DNA from: Streptomyces sp. HM190
GTDB taxonomy: Bacteria; Actinomycetota; Actinomycetes; Streptomycetales; Streptomycetaceae
Assembly: GCF_009857135.1 (NCBI RefSeq)
Contig: NZ_CP047318.1
Location: 3,596,001 to 3,660,000, forward strand
Direction of reading: 5' to 3'
DNA length: 64,000 nucleotides
Each line of letters opens with the position of its first letter. Positions within the stretch are counted from its first letter, which is position 1. The notes beneath the pieces were generated by a model, which saw only the letters and a program-made list of their open reading frames with translations, was not told the origin of the DNA and did no database searches. This document shows, piece after piece, positions 14,436 through 24,100 of the stretch. Made by a program: the position numbers and the translations under genes.

Positions 14436-15971
14436 TCAGCCGCGTACCTGCCCCAGCCACTGCAGGGTCCGCCGGACCTCGCCCGCCAGCGGGTGGCCGG
14501 GACCGCGCAGGCGCTCCACGTCCAGCAGGAGGCGGCCCAGGGTCTCGTGGGCGGCGCCCCGGTCGCCGAGGGCGAGGAGCAGGTGGCCTATGCGGCGGCG
14601 GATGTCGAGGGCCAGCTCGGGGTCGCCGCCCACGTACTGGTTCTCGAAGTACGGCAGCAGCGAGCGGTACTCGGCGAGGGCCGCGGCGGGCTCGCCGAGC
14701 TGTTCGAGGCACTGGGCGGAGTCGTAGCGGAAGCGCAGGGACTGCGGGTCGGCCTGGCCCGCCTCGGCGGCGCGCTCGTCGGCGAGGCGGCGCAGTTCGG
14801 GCAGGGCGCGGCGGTACTGGCCGTCGTCCATGAGCGTGGCCGCGTACTGCTTGCGCAGGGTGCGCACGACGGGTGAGTGCTCTCCGTGCTGGGCGGCGGC
14901 GGCCGGGAGGATCGCGCCGAGGATGTCGACGGCCTGGGTGATGCGGCCCTCGCCGAGGAGCCGCTTGACCTCGTCGACGGCGCCCGCGACGTCGGGCTTG
15001 TCGACCGGAGGGTTCTCCGCCGGGGCGGCGGAGGGCTGCGGCGCGGGGATCCGGGCGCGGTCCGGCCAGGGGGCGTGCGGGCGCAGGAAGGGGCGGGTGG
15101 GGTCGAGCGGGGAGCCCGTGGGCATGCCGCGCGCCGGGAGCAGCGGCAGGAGCTGCTCGTAGGTCTCCTGCGCGGAGGACGGGCGGTGCTGCGGGTCCTT
15201 GGAGAGCAGCCGCAGCACCAGCGTCTCCAGCGCCTCGGGGACCTCGGGGCGGATCCGGCGGACCGGGACGGGCGGCTCGTACAGGTGGCGGTGGAGCACG
15301 CCGAGGGCCGTGGAGCCCGTGAACGGCACGTTCCCGCTGAGCAGTTCGTGCATGAGCACACCGAGGGCGTACAGGTCGGTGTACGGGCCGACCGCGCCGC
15401 CCATGGCCTGTTCGGGGGCCATGTAGGCGGGGCTGCCGATGGGTGAGCCGGTGTGGGTGAGGCGGGTGGTGTCGGTGTCCATCACGGACGCGACGCCGAG
15501 GTCGAGGACGGTGACCGTGCCGTCCTGCTTGACCATCACGTTCCGCGGCTTGAGGTCGCGGTGGATGATCGGCACCGCGTGCACGGCGGACAGCACCGCG
15601 CACAGCTGGGCGGCGACCGCGACCGTCCACTGCCACGGGTAGGGGTCGTGCTCCGCGAGGTGGTCGGAGAGGTCGGCCCCGTCGACGTACTGCATGACGA
15701 GGAACAGTTCCTCGCCCTCGCTGCCCGCGTCGTGCACGGTGACCAGCCCGGGGTGGTCGACCTGGGCCGTGACCCGGCACTCGCGCACGAAGCGGCGGCG
15801 CAGTTCGTCGGCCTCCTGGCCGGCGACCTTGTCCGGGCGCAGCAGCTTGACCGCCACCCGCCGGTCGAGGCGCTGGTCGTACGCCGTCCACACCTGGCCC
15901 ATGCCGCCCTGCCCGATGAGGGTGGACAGTTCGTAACGGCCGGTGATCAGGCGTCCGGTCCCCTGGGTCAC
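14436..15971 (-). CDS. Soluble Ser/Thr protein kinase with TPR-like C-terminus
   Basis: A 511-residue PknB-type kinase. Gly-rich loop G-Q-G-G-M-G at 20-25, ATP-binding Lys 42, catalytic H-R-D-L-K-P-R-N from 137, and D-L-G at 157-159 in place of D-F-G. The T-G-S-P-I-G-S-P-A-Y-M-A-P-E activation/P+1 segment is intact, so it should be active. Residues about 280-330 form a Pro-rich linker, and about 335-511 are helical repeats (tetratricopeptide type). There is no transmembrane helix, unlike many Streptomyces PknB homologues. The gene overlaps the upstream membrane-protein gene by 4 bp (ATGA), which suggests that partner tethers or signals to it. Confidence 0.9.
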   Translation of the reverse strand: MTQGTGRLITGRYELSTLIGQGGMGQVWTAYDQRLDRRVAVKLLRPDKVAGQEADELRRRFVRECRVTAQVDHPGLVTVHDAGSEGEELFLVMQYVDGADLSDHLAEHDPYPWQWTVAVAAQLCAVLSAVHAVPIIHRDLKPRNVMVKQDGTVTVLDLGVASVMDTDTTRLTHTGSPIGSPAYMAPEQAMGGAVGPYTDLYALGVLMHELLSGNVPFTGSTALGVLHRHLYEPPVPVRRIRPEVPEALETLVLRLLSKDPQHRPSSAQETYEQLLPLLPARGMPTGSPLDPTRPFLRPHAPWPDRARIPAPQPSAAPAENPPVDKPDVAGAVDEVKRLLGEGRITQAVDILGAILPAAAAQHGEHSPVVRTLRKQYAATLMDDGQYRRALPELRRLADERAAEAGQADPQSLRFRYDSAQCLEQLGEPAAALAEYRSLLPYFENQYVGGDPELALDIRRRIGHLLLALGDRGAAHETLGRLLLDVERLRGPGHPLAGEVRRTLQWLGQVRG

Positions 15972-16579
15972 CGGTCTCCTTCGTTTCTGCGGAGATAGTC
16001 ACTGAGTTCGTCGAGTTCGGCGCGCACCTGGTCGATGCGGGCCGGGCCGGGCCGCTGCGGCTCCGGCGCGGGCTGCGGCTGGACGGGCGGCCCGGGGACC
16101 GGCGTCGACTGCGCCTGGACGTGGGGCTGCGGGGCCGGGGGGTAGGGCTGCGGGGCCTGGACCGGCGGGTAGCTGTAACCCGTCTGCCGGGAGTAGCCCG
16201 TGGTCTGGGCGAACGCCGCGGGCGGGGCCGTGCGGGGCGGGTTGAAGTGGCGTATGTCCGCGTACAGGTAGTACGCGACGGTGGCCACGAGTCCGCCGAG
16301 CAGCATCGACATGCCGACGTCGCCGCGCCAGGTGGTGAACTCGTCCTTGCCCGGGTCGGTGCCGAGGATGTACAGGGTCGCGACGATGTGCACGACCGCC
16401 AGGACGAACAGGAACCAGTCGCGGGGTTTGCGGGTGACGGACGCCAGTCGCAGCAGGCTGGCCCAGCCGAGGAGGCCGCAGCTCATGACGGTGACCACCA
16501 CGAAGATCACACGCAGCGTGACCGGCGCCCCTTGCGAGGGGCCGGGGGGCTGTTGCGGCGCGTAGCCGTGGCCGTGCAT
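15968..16579 (-). CDS. Membrane protein with three predicted helices and Pro/Gln-rich tail
   Basis: A 203-residue protein not recognised by name. It has three predicted transmembrane segments, at about residues 18-45 (V-T-L-R-V-I-F-V-V-V-T-V-M-S-C-G), 55-75 and 85-105, then a cytoplasmic tail rich in Pro and Gln (about 115-180), ending in a helix with L-D-E-L-S-D-Y-L-R-R-N-E. The ATG at 16579 follows CAGGAGC. Its stop overlaps the kinase start by 4 bp, and this pairing is its main functional clue: it may anchor, regulate or be a substrate of the kinase. Confidence 0.75.
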   Translation of the reverse strand: MHGHGYAPQQPPGPSQGAPVTLRVIFVVVTVMSCGLLGWASLLRLASVTRKPRDWFLFVLAVVHIVATLYILGTDPGKDEFTTWRGDVGMSMLLGGLVATVAYYLYADIRHFNPPRTAPPAAFAQTTGYSRQTGYSYPPVQAPQPYPPAPQPHVQAQSTPVPGPPVQPQPAPEPQRPGPARIDQVRAELDELSDYLRRNEGDR

Positions 16580-16669
16580 GGCTGCTCCTGAGGGCCTGGT
16601 GGAAGTGGAAGCGGTGGACTGCGATGTCGTTCCGAGCGTATAGGTCGACCAGGACAAGCGGTCCAGGGT

Positions 16670-16678
16670 TGTGGACAA
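16670..16678 (-). promoter_or_regulatory. Perfect DnaA box TTGTCCACA
   Basis: The minus-strand copy of the 9-mer lies about 90 bp upstream of the membrane-protein/kinase operon, in its likely promoter region. Confidence 0.55.
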
Positions 16679-16805
16679 CCGTTGCACTCCTGGTCACGCC
16701 GTCCGGTGCGGAGTGGTTCCGTCCGGTGGGGCCGTGTCGGCCGTTCCGGCGGGTCCACGCGTGCGTTCGGCCGACCCACCTGATCGTAAGGGCAGTTCGT
16801 CGTCT

Positions 16806-18833
16806 TCAGTCCGGGGAGACCGTTCCGTCCGTCAGTCCGTCGTACATGCCGCGCACGAGCCGGGTGCCCAGACGGCCCGCCTCGCGGAGCGCGTCCTCGA
16901 AGGCGGCGAGGGCCCGGAACCGCTCGCCGTAGCGGCGCTGCTGGTCCAGGGGGAGCCGGGGCAGCTGGAGGCGGCGCACGTCGAGGCGGCTGGCGGTGGA
17001 GGCGTAACTGCTGGCCTGGCGGCTGTTGGCGGTGCCGCGCAGGAACCCGGCGACGAACCACGTGTCGAGCGCCACCGGGTCGGGGCGCAGCAGGGTGAGG
17101 TTGCGGCCGAGGGCGGCTCCGGCGGTGTCCTCGTCGACGACGCGGGCGATCCCGCCGCCGCCGAGGACGGGGACGACGATGTCGCCCCGCTCCAGCAGGA
17201 CCGGCTCCTCCCCGGTCTCGGTGAGGGTCCCCGACGGCGCCGTGCCCGCGAGGACGTCGTGGTCGGTGAGCACGCGCGTGTGCGGGCCGTTGCCGCCGGT
17301 GCGCAGCAACAGCGCTCCGCCCCGCGCGAGTTCCCCGACGGTGGTGAGGGGCCAGCGCGGGGGCCGTGTCTCGTCGGCGAGCGGGGGGGTGAGGTCGGCG
17401 GTCAGCCGCAGGGTCGCGCCGAGGCGTTCGCGGACGGCGCCGAGTTCCGCGGCTCCGCCGCCCGCGGCCGGTGGCGGCAGATGCCGGGCCGGGGCCAGGT
17501 CCACGTCGTCGTCGAGCAGTTCGATGACCGGCATGGAGCGGCTCTGCCCGGGGCGGTCCACGGTCTCGCCGGTGCGGTCGAACGGCTTCCACGCCTCCAG
17601 CACGGCGGCCCGCACGGCCGCCCAGTCGACGCCGCCCCGCCCCTCGGCGCCGAGCCGCCCGGTGTCCACGAGCAGCAGTTGCGGCGGCGCCGGGGTCCTG
17701 CCGGGGCGCCGCAGCACCCACAGGTGCAGCGGGATGTTGTACGGGGGCGCCGCGCCGACCGGCAGGGCGATCACGGCGCGCAGGGCGCCGCGGCGCAGCA
17801 GGTCGGCGCGGATGCGGCGCCCGGAGCGGCGGCTCGCGACGGCCGGCGGCATCAGCAGGACGGCGGTGCCGCCGTCCTCCAGCCGGGCCAGCGCGTGCTG
17901 CACCCACGCGAGTTCGGATTCGGTGCGGGCCGGGAAGCCGTACTCCCAGCGCGGGTCGTAGGCGAGTTCGTCGTGGCCCCAGTTGCGCTCGTTGAACGGC
18001 GGGTGGCAGAGCACCGCCTCGGCCCTGAGGTGTTCGTGGGCGTCCGCGCGGAGGCTGTCCCCGGCGGCGGTGCGGATGGCGCTCTCGGTGCGCAGGGCGA
18101 GTCGCAGGGCGGTGAGCGCGGCCAGTTCGGGGGCGCTGTCCTGGCCGTGGAGCTGCCGCCCGGTGTGGGGGGCGACGGCGCGCAGGAGGGCGCCGGTGCC
18201 GCAGGCCGGGTCGAGCACCGAGCGGGCGGGGCCGGCGAGTTCGGCCATCAGCTCGGCCAGCTCTCCCGGAGTGAGCGTGTACTGCCGGGGGTTGGCGTCG
18301 AGATGGCGGGCCAGCAGGAACTCGAAGGTCTGCCGCGCGCCCAGGTCCGCGGCGAGTTCGGTGGCGCCCCGCAGCAGCGGGATCGAGGGCAGCAGCGCGG
18401 CGGCCGTGGGGGTGTGCACGGCGGGCTCGCCGTCGGGGCCGAAGCGCCCGGCGAGAAGCTGCGCGAGCTGGTCGGCCAGGCCGGCGGCCAGGTGCGCGTC
18501 GTCGGGGACGGCGCTCAACTCCAGCCAGGCCAGGGGCCGGTCGTGGAGGTGCAGCAGGGCGCAGCCGGCATGGACCAGGGCGGTGACGGGGCCGTCCGGG
18601 TGGCCGGTGACCTGCTGCCAGACCCGCTCCTTGAGCGGGACCTCGGCGAGTTTGCCCTGCTTGCGCAGCCAGTCCTCCACGTCGGTCAGCGCGAAGGACG
18701 GGCTGGTCTCCGTGCCGCCGACCGGCCTGGGGAAGTCGGCATGGCGGCGGCGCCAGTTGCTGACGGCGGCGCGGCCGACGCCGGCGAGCCGCGCGATCTC
18801 CGCGGCGGTGACCTCTGTCCCGTTGTCCTGCAC
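16806..18833 (-). CDS. Orphan type I-like N6-adenine methylase fused to HTH and specificity-type domain
   Basis: A 675-residue protein. Residues about 8-60 form a helix-turn-helix (V-T-A-A-E-I-A-R-L-A-G-V-G-R-A-A-V-S-N-W). The HsdM-like core has SAM motif I, L-D-P-A-C-G-T-G, at 207-214 and motif IV at 277-280, which reads H-P-P-F where N/D-P-P-F/Y is expected. From about 465 to the end the sequence resembles a target-recognition domain of HsdS (L-T-T-V-G-E-L-A-R-G-G, E-R-G-D-I-V-V-P-V, then a long C-terminal helix). No restriction subunit gene is adjacent. The changed motif IV residue raises doubt about activity. It could be a DNA-binding regulator derived from a methylase, or an unusual solitary methylase. 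Confidence 0.82.
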   Translation of the reverse strand: MQDNGTEVTAAEIARLAGVGRAAVSNWRRRHADFPRPVGGTETSPSFALTDVEDWLRKQGKLAEVPLKERVWQQVTGHPDGPVTALVHAGCALLHLHDRPLAWLELSAVPDDAHLAAGLADQLAQLLAGRFGPDGEPAVHTPTAAALLPSIPLLRGATELAADLGARQTFEFLLARHLDANPRQYTLTPGELAELMAELAGPARSVLDPACGTGALLRAVAPHTGRQLHGQDSAPELAALTALRLALRTESAIRTAAGDSLRADAHEHLRAEAVLCHPPFNERNWGHDELAYDPRWEYGFPARTESELAWVQHALARLEDGGTAVLLMPPAVASRRSGRRIRADLLRRGALRAVIALPVGAAPPYNIPLHLWVLRRPGRTPAPPQLLLVDTGRLGAEGRGGVDWAAVRAAVLEAWKPFDRTGETVDRPGQSRSMPVIELLDDDVDLAPARHLPPPAAGGGAAELGAVRERLGATLRLTADLTPPLADETRPPRWPLTTVGELARGGALLLRTGGNGPHTRVLTDHDVLAGTAPSGTLTETGEEPVLLERGDIVVPVLGGGGIARVVDEDTAGAALGRNLTLLRPDPVALDTWFVAGFLRGTANSRQASSYASTASRLDVRRLQLPRLPLDQQRRYGERFRALAAFEDALREAGRLGTRLVRGMYDGLTDGTVSPD

Positions 18834-18924
18834 GCGCCCAGCTCCCCTCGACCGTGGTGTGTGGCGTCGAGCATACCGACGTGCGCAAGATCTACCCCTT
18901 CACGCCGTGTACGAACTCGTTACC

Positions 18925-18963
18925 GTGAACCGTGTTGACTCGGTTCACAAGCTCTGCTGTGAT
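18925..18963 (+). promoter_or_regulatory. Candidate promoter overlapped by a 7-bp-arm dyad
   Basis: The perfect inverted repeat GTGAACC (18925-18931) and GGTTCAC (18942-18948) encloses a -35-like TTGACT (18935-18940). A 17-base spacer leads to TGTGAT (18958-18963) as a possible -10. The site lies between the divergent methylase gene and the small secreted-type protein, so it may be the operator of either. Motif-based only. Confidence 0.4.
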
Positions 18964-19044
18964 TGACCCATCGAACGACGGGCCGCCCGCCTCGGGTGGT
19001 CACACCTCGTCGTGCGGTCATCCACCAGGGGAGGAGGCACGACC

Positions 19045-19221
19045 ATGGGCACCACGCCCCGGATCGCACCGCATGCGACGGTCGGTCTCCTCGCCGTCGG
19101 TGTGGTCCCGGCGAACGCCGACAGCGCCGACAGTGCCCGCCACGGCTTACCGCACGACGAGCGGGGCCGGGCCACGGTCGACGACCCGGCGGGCCGGCAC
19201 CTCGCCACCCGCGCCCGCTGA
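19045..19221 (+). CDS. Small hypothetical protein, 58 aa
   Basis: An ATG at 19045 follows a very strong ribosome-binding stretch, GGGGAGGAGG (19029-19038). The 58-residue product begins with a short hydrophobic segment (A-T-V-G-L-L-A-V-G-V-V-P-A-N-A) that could be a weak signal sequence with cleavage after A-N-A, then a hydrophilic D/R/H-rich tail. No family recognised. The strong Shine-Dalgarno site is the main support; the weak n-region and small size argue for caution. Confidence 0.45.
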   Translation: MGTTPRIAPHATVGLLAVGVVPANADSADSARHGLPHDERGRATVDDPAGRHLATRAR

Positions 19222-19373
19222 CCGACACCGCCGTCCACCGGGCCGGCCGCAACCGCCCGCCGCTCCGGGACAACCGCTCACCGCTCAACCCTCACGTCCG
19301 CCGCCGCACGCACACCCGTGCCCGCGCGCGGCGGCGGCACCGCTCACTCATCACATCCCAGGGGGGACCTCCC

Positions 19374-20108
19374 ATGCGTCGCACCGCACTCGCCGCTCTC
19401 TGCATCGCCGCCGCGGCCACCTTCTCGCTCACCGGCTGCCTGCCCGGCGACGACAAGTCGAACGAGCCGTTCTCCGGCCTGAGCGGCGGCGAGATCGCCG
19501 ACAAGGCCGTCAAGGCCACGTCCGACGCGGACTCACTGCGGATGAAGGGCGAGATCAAGGACGACAGCGCCGGCGGGACGATCAACCTCGACATGGCCCT
19601 GAACAAGAAGGGCGACTGCGCCGGCACCATCGGCATGAAGGACGGCAAGGCCGACCTCATCAAGACCGGCGACACGATCTACATGAAGTACGACGAGGCG
19701 TTCCTGCGCGCCCAGGCCGGCGGCTCCTCCAAGGAGGAGACCGACATGATCGTGGACATGCTGGCCGGCAAGTGGACCAAGACGTCCGCGACCGCCGCGG
19801 ACTCCAAGGAGATGGCCGCCTTCTGCGACCTGGACACCGTGCTCGCCGACTTCGAGGACACCAACTCCGACGCCGAGCGCGGCAAGACCACCACGGTCGA
19901 CGGCACCCCCGCGATCCTCCTCCACGAGAAGGACGGCAAGGACCGCTACACCCTGTCCGTCGCCACCAAGGGCAAGCCGTACCTCCTGCGGGTCGTGAGC
20001 AAGTCCGCCAAGGAGCCGGGCGACATGAGCTTCACCGACTACGACGAGCCGGTCCCGGCCGACGCCCCCAAGGGCAAGGTCATCGACCTCGACAAGGACT
20101 GGAGCTGA
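19374..20108 (+). CDS. LppX/LolA-like lipoprotein
   Basis: A 244-residue lipoprotein. Signal peptide M-R-R-T-A-L-A-A-L, hydrophobic core and lipobox L-T-G-C with Cys at about residue 21. The mature part (V-K-A-T-S-D-A-D-S-L-R-M-K-G-E-I, then I-N-L-D-M-A-L-N, then T-I-Y-M-K-Y-D-E-A-F-L) has the alternating beta pattern of the LolA/LppX/LprG fold, which carries lipids across the cell envelope. The ATG follows GGGGGG. It ends with a charged L-D-K-D-W-S. It lies 69 bp from the convergent HNH gene. Confidence 0.75.
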   Translation: MRRTALAALCIAAAATFSLTGCLPGDDKSNEPFSGLSGGEIADKAVKATSDADSLRMKGEIKDDSAGGTINLDMALNKKGDCAGTIGMKDGKADLIKTGDTIYMKYDEAFLRAQAGGSSKEETDMIVDMLAGKWTKTSATAADSKEMAAFCDLDTVLADFEDTNSDAERGKTTTVDGTPAILLHEKDGKDRYTLSVATKGKPYLLRVVSKSAKEPGDMSFTDYDEPVPADAPKGKVIDLDKDWS

Positions 20109-20176
20109 CCTGACACCACGGGGGCGCGCCGCGGTCGCGGTCCCCCCTCGCCCCGGTACGGCGGGCCCCGAGGGCC

Positions 20177-20896
20177 TCAGCCCGCGTGGAAGCGGGCCGG
20201 GGCCCTGGTCGGGTTGCCGCCGCCGGGGAGCTTCTGGCCGGGGCAACCGCTCAGCACCCGCTTCATCGCGGACCGTTCGGCCGAGGTGACCCACAGCTCG
20301 TACTTCTTCTTCACGGCGACCTGGGCGGCCACATAGGTGCACCGGTACGCCTTGTTGGGCGGGAGCCAGGTGGCCGCGTCACCGTCGCCCTTGCCCCGGT
20401 TGGTTCCGGCGTCGACGGCGAGGAGGTTGAGCGGGTCGTTGGCCAGGGCTATGCGCTTGCTGTCGTCCCACTTCTGGGCGCCCTTCTGCCAGGCGTCGGA
20501 CAGCGCCACGATGTGGTCGATGTCGACCTGGCTGCGCCCCCGCACGAACGACACGTCCTCGCCGGTGTATGGGTCCGGGTCGAGCACACCGGAGGCCACC
20601 CGGCAGTCCCCGTCCCGGAACGTCACGTCCTTGAGGTCGCGCCGGAGTATGTCGTCGCGGGTGTCGCAGTCGTTGGAGTCGGTGTCGGCCCAGGGTGTGC
20701 CGAACTCCTCCCGGTCGTAACCGGTCCTGGGCGCACGGCCCTTGACCGTCAGGGACTCGACCGCGGCGAGGGCCGGGCCTCCCCCGCCGGGTTCGTCCGC
20801 CGGCCCCGCGGAGCCCTCGATGCCCGGTTCGCAGCCGCTGACGGCGGCGACCAGTACCAGGGCGGCGACGGCCACCCCACCCCTCGGACGCACCAC
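20177..20896 (-). CDS. Secreted HNH-family (DUF1524-like) lipoprotein nuclease
   Basis: A 239-residue exported protein. The GTG at 20896 is five bases behind AGGAGG; a second GTG follows directly. The signal segment V-A-A-L-V-L-V-A-A-V-S-G-C ends in a lipobox-like Cys. The catalytic region carries D-I-D-H-I-V-A-L-S-D-A-W, then N-D-P-L-N-L and R-G-K-G-D, the pattern of the HNH/DUF1524 nuclease family common in Streptomyces secretomes, with cysteines that may form disulfides. Probably an extracellular or cell-surface nuclease. Confidence 0.85.
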   Translation of the reverse strand: MVRPRGGVAVAALVLVAAVSGCEPGIEGSAGPADEPGGGGPALAAVESLTVKGRAPRTGYDREEFGTPWADTDSNDCDTRDDILRRDLKDVTFRDGDCRVASGVLDPDPYTGEDVSFVRGRSQVDIDHIVALSDAWQKGAQKWDDSKRIALANDPLNLLAVDAGTNRGKGDGDAATWLPPNKAYRCTYVAAQVAVKKKYELWVTSAERSAMKRVLSGCPGQKLPGGGNPTRAPARFHAG

Positions 20897-21197
20897 GCGC
20901 TCCTCCTCACTGTCCTGGCCGGTTGCCTCGGTCCGGTCACCCCGCCCGTATTCCCCGCCCACGTCGGCCGACACCGTGGCCCGCACGGGGAACGGGCCGG
21001 GCGGAGCGGCACGGACGCGGGACCGCGCGGTGCCAGTGCCGCGGCAGGTGACGTTTGCCCGTCGAGGAGCGGCGTCCGATGCGTGCTCTCGGCGTGCCGG
21101 GCGCACGTCCTCGTACGGGATGTACTCGGGCTTGTGCCCGGTGCGCCGAGAGTGCGCGCCGGACGCCGCGACGGGGCGAACGTCGCCTGACGGGGCA

Positions 21198-24100
21198 CTA
21201 GGACCCCAGGATCGAAGCCAGGAACTCCCCCGTCCACCCCAGCAACTCCCGCCCGAGCAGCGGCTTGCCGCCGACCTTCGCCGTCTTCGGGCGGGGCACC
21301 AGCACCTGGTGGGCGGCCGGCTTGATGACCGTGCCGGGGTAGAGCCGCTTGAGGCGCAGCTCCTGCGACTCCCGCAACTCCACCGGCGCGAACCGGATGT
21401 TGTTGCCCTGGAGCACGATCTCGCCGACGCCGCAGGCCCGCGCCAGCATCCGCAGCCCGGCCACCAGCAGCAGGTTCTCCACCGGCTCGGGCAGCTTGCC
21501 GTAGCGGTCGACGAGTTCCTCGCGCACCGCGGCGATGTCGGCCTCGGTGGTGACGGAGGCGATGGCCCGGTACGCCTGGAGGCGGAGCCGCTCGCCGGGC
21601 GCGTAGTCGTGCGGGACGTGCGCGTCGACCGGCAGCTCGATCTTGACCTCCAGCGGCGGCTCCTCCTCGATCCCCCCGGACTCCAGCTGGCGCCGGTAGT
21701 CCGCGACCGCCTCGCCGACCATGCGGACGTACAGGTCGAAGCCGACGCCCGCGATGTGGCCGGACTGCTCGCCGCCGAGGAGGTTGCCCGCGCCGCGGAT
21801 CTCCAGGTCCTTCATCGCCACGTACATGCCCGCGCCCATCTCCGTGTGCTGGGCGATCGTCGCCAGGCGCTCGTGGGCGGTCTCCGTCAGCGGCTTCTCC
21901 GGCGGGTACAGGAAGTACGCGTAGCCCCGCTCGCGGCCCCGGCCGACGCGGCCGCGCAACTGGTGGAGCTGGGACAGGCCGAAGGTGTCTCCGCGCTCCA
22001 CGATCAGGGTGTTCGCGTTGGAGATGTCGATGCCGGACTCCACGATCGTCGTCGACACGAGCACGTCGAACTTCTTCTCCCAGAAGTCGACGACCACCTG
22101 CTCCAGGGCCTGTTCCGACATCTGGCCGTGGGCGGTCGCGATGCGCGCCTCGGGGACGATGTCGCGCAGCCGGGCGGCGGCGCGGTCGATGGACTCCACC
22201 CGGTTGTGGATGTAGAAGACCTGGCCCTCGCGCAGGAGTTCACGCCGGATGGCCGCGCCGATCTGCTTCTCCTCGTACGGGCCGACGAAGGTGAGGACGG
22301 GGTGGCGCTCCTCCGGGGGCGTCGTGATCGTCGACATCTCCCGGATGCCGGTGACCGCCATCTCCAGGGTGCGCGGGATCGGCGTCGCGGACATCGTCAG
22401 CACGTCGACGTTGGCGCGGAGCTTCTTCAGCTGTTCCTTGTGCTCGACGCCGAAGCGCTGCTCCTCGTCGACGATGACGAGACCGAGGTCCTTGAACTTG
22501 GTCTCCGAGGAGAACAGGCGGTGCGTGCCGATGACGATGTCGACGGAGCCCTCCCGCAGGCCCTCCAGGGTGGCCTTCGCCTCGGTGTCCGTCTGGAAGC
22601 GGGACAGCGCCCGGACACTGACCGGGAACTGCGAGTACCGCTCGCTGAACGTGCCGAAGTGCTGCTGCACCAGCAGCGTCGTGGGGACGAGCACCGCGAC
22701 CTGCTTGCCGTCCTGGACGGCCTTGAACGCGGCGCGGACCGCGATCTCCGTCTTGCCGTAGCCCACGTCGCCGCAGATCAGGCGGTCCATCGGGACCGTC
22801 TTCTCCATGTCCTGCTTGACCTCGGCGATCGTCGTCAGCTGGTCGGGGGTCTCCGCGTACGGGAAGGCGTCCTCCAGCTCCCGCTGCCAGGGCGTGTCCG
22901 GGCCGAAGGAGTGGCCGGGGGCGGCCATCCGGGCGCTGTACAGCTTGATCAGGTCGGCGGCGATCTCCTTGACCGCCTTCTTCGCGCGCGCCTTGGTCTT
23001 CGTCCAGTCGGCGCCGCCCAGGCGGTGCAGCGTGGGTGCCTCGCCGCCGACGTACTTGGTGATCTGCTCCAACTGGTCGGTGGGGATGTAGAGGCGGTCG
23101 CCGGGCTGGCCGCGCTTGGCGGGGGCGTACTCGACGACAAGGTACTCGCGGGTCGCGCCCTGCACGGTCCGCTGGACCATCTCGATGTAGCGGCCGACGC
23201 CGTGCTGCTCGTGGACGATGTAGTCGCCCGCTTCGAGGGTGAGCGGGTCGATGGTCTTGCGGCGGCGGGCGGGCATGCGGGCGCCGTCCTTGCCGGCCGC
23301 CTTCTGCCCCGAGAGGTCGGTCTCGGTGAGGACGGCGAGCTTCAGCGACGGGGCGATGAAGCCGTAGTCGATCGAGCCGCACGCCACGTGCACCACCGAC
23401 GGGGCGATCGTCCCGAGGCCGGCCTCCAGGCGGGCGGCGATGCCCTCGCCGCCGAGGACCTCGACGGTGCGGGAGGCGGGGCCGTGGCCCTCGGTCACGA
23501 AGACCGTGCGCCAGCCGTCGGCGAGCCAGCCCTTGGTGTCGGCGAGCGCCTTCGCGGTGTCGCCGCGGTAGGTCTCGGGGGCCTGCATGCCGAGCTTGAG
23601 GGTGTCTGCGTCGCCCGCCGCGTCAGCGGCCGATGTCCACGTCTCGTCGGCGGCGAACGGCGACACCGACCACCACATCATGTCCAGCTCGCGGGCGCGG
23701 TCGCGGACGTCCGCGATGGACCACAGGGAGGCCGCGCCGACGTCGATGGGAGCCTCGCCGCCGCCCGCCGTGGCCGCCCACGACGCCTGGAGGAACTCCT
23801 GCGAGGTGGCCACCAGGTCCGCGGCGCGCGTACGCACCCGCTCCGGGTCGCAGACCACCGCCATCGCGCCCTTCGGCAGGACGTCGATCAGCAGCTCCAT
23901 GTCGTCGACGAGGACCGGGGCGAGGGACTCCATGCCCTCGACGGCGATGCCCTCGGCGATCTTGCCGAGGAGTTCGCCCAGCTCCGGGTGGCGTTCGGCG
24001 AGGACACGGGCGCGCTCGCGCACGTCGTCGGTGAGGAGGAGCTCCCGGCAGGGCGGGGCCCACAGCCCGTGCTCGGCGACTTCCAGGGACCGCTGGTCGG

